Origin: a virus
Strand: one strand, 5' to 3'
DNA: 56,709 nucleotides
Virus record (IMG/VR): IMGVR_UViG_3300047276_000460
Location: 1-56,709 of that record
Shown here: one piece after another, positions 56,054 through 56,709 of the stretch
Numbering within the stretch: the stretch's first letter is position 1
How the letters are laid out: every line of letters starts with the position of its first letter
Made by a program: the position numbers and the translations under genes
Notes under the pieces: generated by a model
What the model was told of the DNA's origin: nothing
Database searches by the model: none
What the model saw: only the letters and a program-made list of their open reading frames with translations

Positions 56054-56451
56054 GACATCACCTTCGCGTCTTCATACGACCAGCCCTCTGGCGCAGCGCC
56101 CAGCGCCACATACGTGCGGATGCGGGCGGCGGCACCCTTGGGTGTGTTGTCGTAATATGTCCACCCCGAGCTAAACATATAGTCGAAGCAGCGGTCGGGC
56201 AGTCGGCCAAACACACGGTCGGCATAATCTCCCCAGTCAGTGTCCCCATAGACGCGGACGCCAGCAGACGGACCATGGCCGATGGCGCAGGCGACCGTGC
56301 CGCAGGTGGGCTTGTTCTGCGTCGTGATCCAGACGACATCGCCGTCTTCGTCCTTCATGTACTCGTACATGTCGAACCGCTCGTAGTCGTCCGGCAGCGT
56401 GTCGAGATACGCGGCCAGCTTGAGCAGGTTGGCTTTGTGCTTGGCTTTCAT
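56050..56451 (-). CDS. Hypothetical protein (133 aa)
   Basis: Starts MKAKHKANLLKLAAYLDTLP; the fold seems to contain a conserved-looking core TCGTVACAIGHGPSAGVRVY and DRCFDYMFSSGWTYYDNTPK. This pattern (C-G-T-x-A-C-A-x-G-H) recurs in phage accessory proteins of unknown function. ATGA overlap with the next gene; two bases separate it from the junction-spanning gene upstream. Confidence 0.75.
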   Translation of the reverse strand: MKAKHKANLLKLAAYLDTLPDDYERFDMYEYMKDEDGDVVWITTQNKPTCGTVACAIGHGPSAGVRVYGDTDWGDYADRVFGRLPDRCFDYMFSSGWTYYDNTPKGAAARIRTYVALGAAPEGWSYEDAKVMS

Positions 56452-56454
56452 GTC

Positions 56455-56709
56455 TCATTCTCCCTTTGAAATGGCGTTGCGGCTCTGCGCGTAGGCGGCG
56501 AGCTGTGCGTTGCGTGCGTCGATGATGACCTTGGTACCGAACTTGAGATCGGCAGCCACGGCAGCCATCAGGGCCGCGTTGAGGTGGGCGCCCAGCGACG
56601 CCGGACGGTCGTAGAAGTCGCCGGTCGCGATGTCGTAGAACGTGCCGTTATCGACGATGCGCTCCAGCTCGGCTGCGGCCTCGGCGTAGTAGTCGGGGTA
56701 TTCGACGTC
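56455..56709 (-). CDS. Hypothetical accessory protein, C-terminal part (junction-spanning gene)
   Basis: Continuation of the frame that starts at 278. The unique part is KFGTKVIIDARNAQLAAYAQ, then SRNAISKGE and a TGA stop at 56455-56457. Positions 56543-56709 repeat 1-167. In this copy, A at 56582 gives Leu where the left copy has Pro. The GGGAGAA just before the stop serves as the ribosome site of the gene at 56451. Confidence 0.78.
   Translation of the reverse strand, partial: DVEYPDYYAEAAAELERIVDNGTFYDIATGDFYDRPASLGAHLNAALMAAVAADLKFGTKVIIDARNAQLAAYAQSRNAISKGE
56543..56709. repeat. Terminal redundancy, right copy
   Basis: Repeats 1-167 with one mismatch (56582 A versus 40 G). See the left copy. 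Confidence 0.9.

Noticed and set aside
1-56709. tRNA genes, integrase or attachment sites
   Set aside because: No cloverleaf with conserved arms, no tyrosine or serine recombinase motifs and no core att-like duplication beyond the end redundancy were seen by eye; a tRNA search tool would be decisive.

Overview
This window looks like one complete genome of a tailed phage (Caudoviricetes) with a short, podovirus-like tail. Bases 1-167 recur at 56543-56709 with one mismatch, so the map closes into a circle of about 56.5 kb and one gene runs across the join. There is a full head and DNA-packaging set, P22-like adaptor/stabilisation proteins, two long fibres and a row of large internal proteins. 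No tape-measure, tail-tube or sheath gene is recognisable. There is also no integrase, no obvious lysogeny repressor and no phage RNA polymerase, so a lytic life using host polymerase is the simplest reading. High GC and a GapR/DUF2312-like gene point to an alphaproteobacterial host; this is inference.

The layout is two arms. The plus-strand late arm (3963-40529) runs: small and large terminase, portal, GroES-like co-chaperonin, scaffold, capsid and decoration proteins; internal/DUF proteins; adaptor; fibre 1; lysis cassette (membrane protein, GH108 endolysin, holin, nested i- and o-spanins); a metallophosphoesterase; a second adaptor and fibre 2; a glycine-rich protein; a stabilisation protein; and six large internal/ejection proteins. 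The minus-strand arm reads from about 3434 down through position 1, on through 56709 and down to 40533. It holds a regulator pairing an XRE domain with sigma-70 region 4, many small accessory genes, and the replication module: primase-helicase, DUF2800 nuclease, Enc34-like SSB, GapR-like protein, family A polymerase, VRR-NUC nuclease, Mom-like DNA modification protein and SNF2-like helicase. The arms diverge around a 440-base non-coding region full of TGCAAC/GTTGCA repeats (3519-3962) and converge at 40529/40533 with three bases between stop codons.

The most unusual feature is regulatory. At least seven minus-strand operons start from one compound element. The previous gene ends near a conserved AAATAATTTCAAC block; a G-run and a C-run (or similar arms) flank a TTGCA -35 box, a 17-base spacer leads to a -10-like box, and six bases later comes GTCAGCAAC at the expected transcript start. 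The flanking arms change between copies but often stay complementary while the TTGCA loop stays fixed. The XRE/sigma-4 protein is an obvious candidate partner. This link is inferred, not shown.

The accessory operon at 53763-56451 is a chain of genes joined mostly by ATGA stop/start overlaps. Pieces of these genes are repeated between neighbours, as if they had been shuffled.
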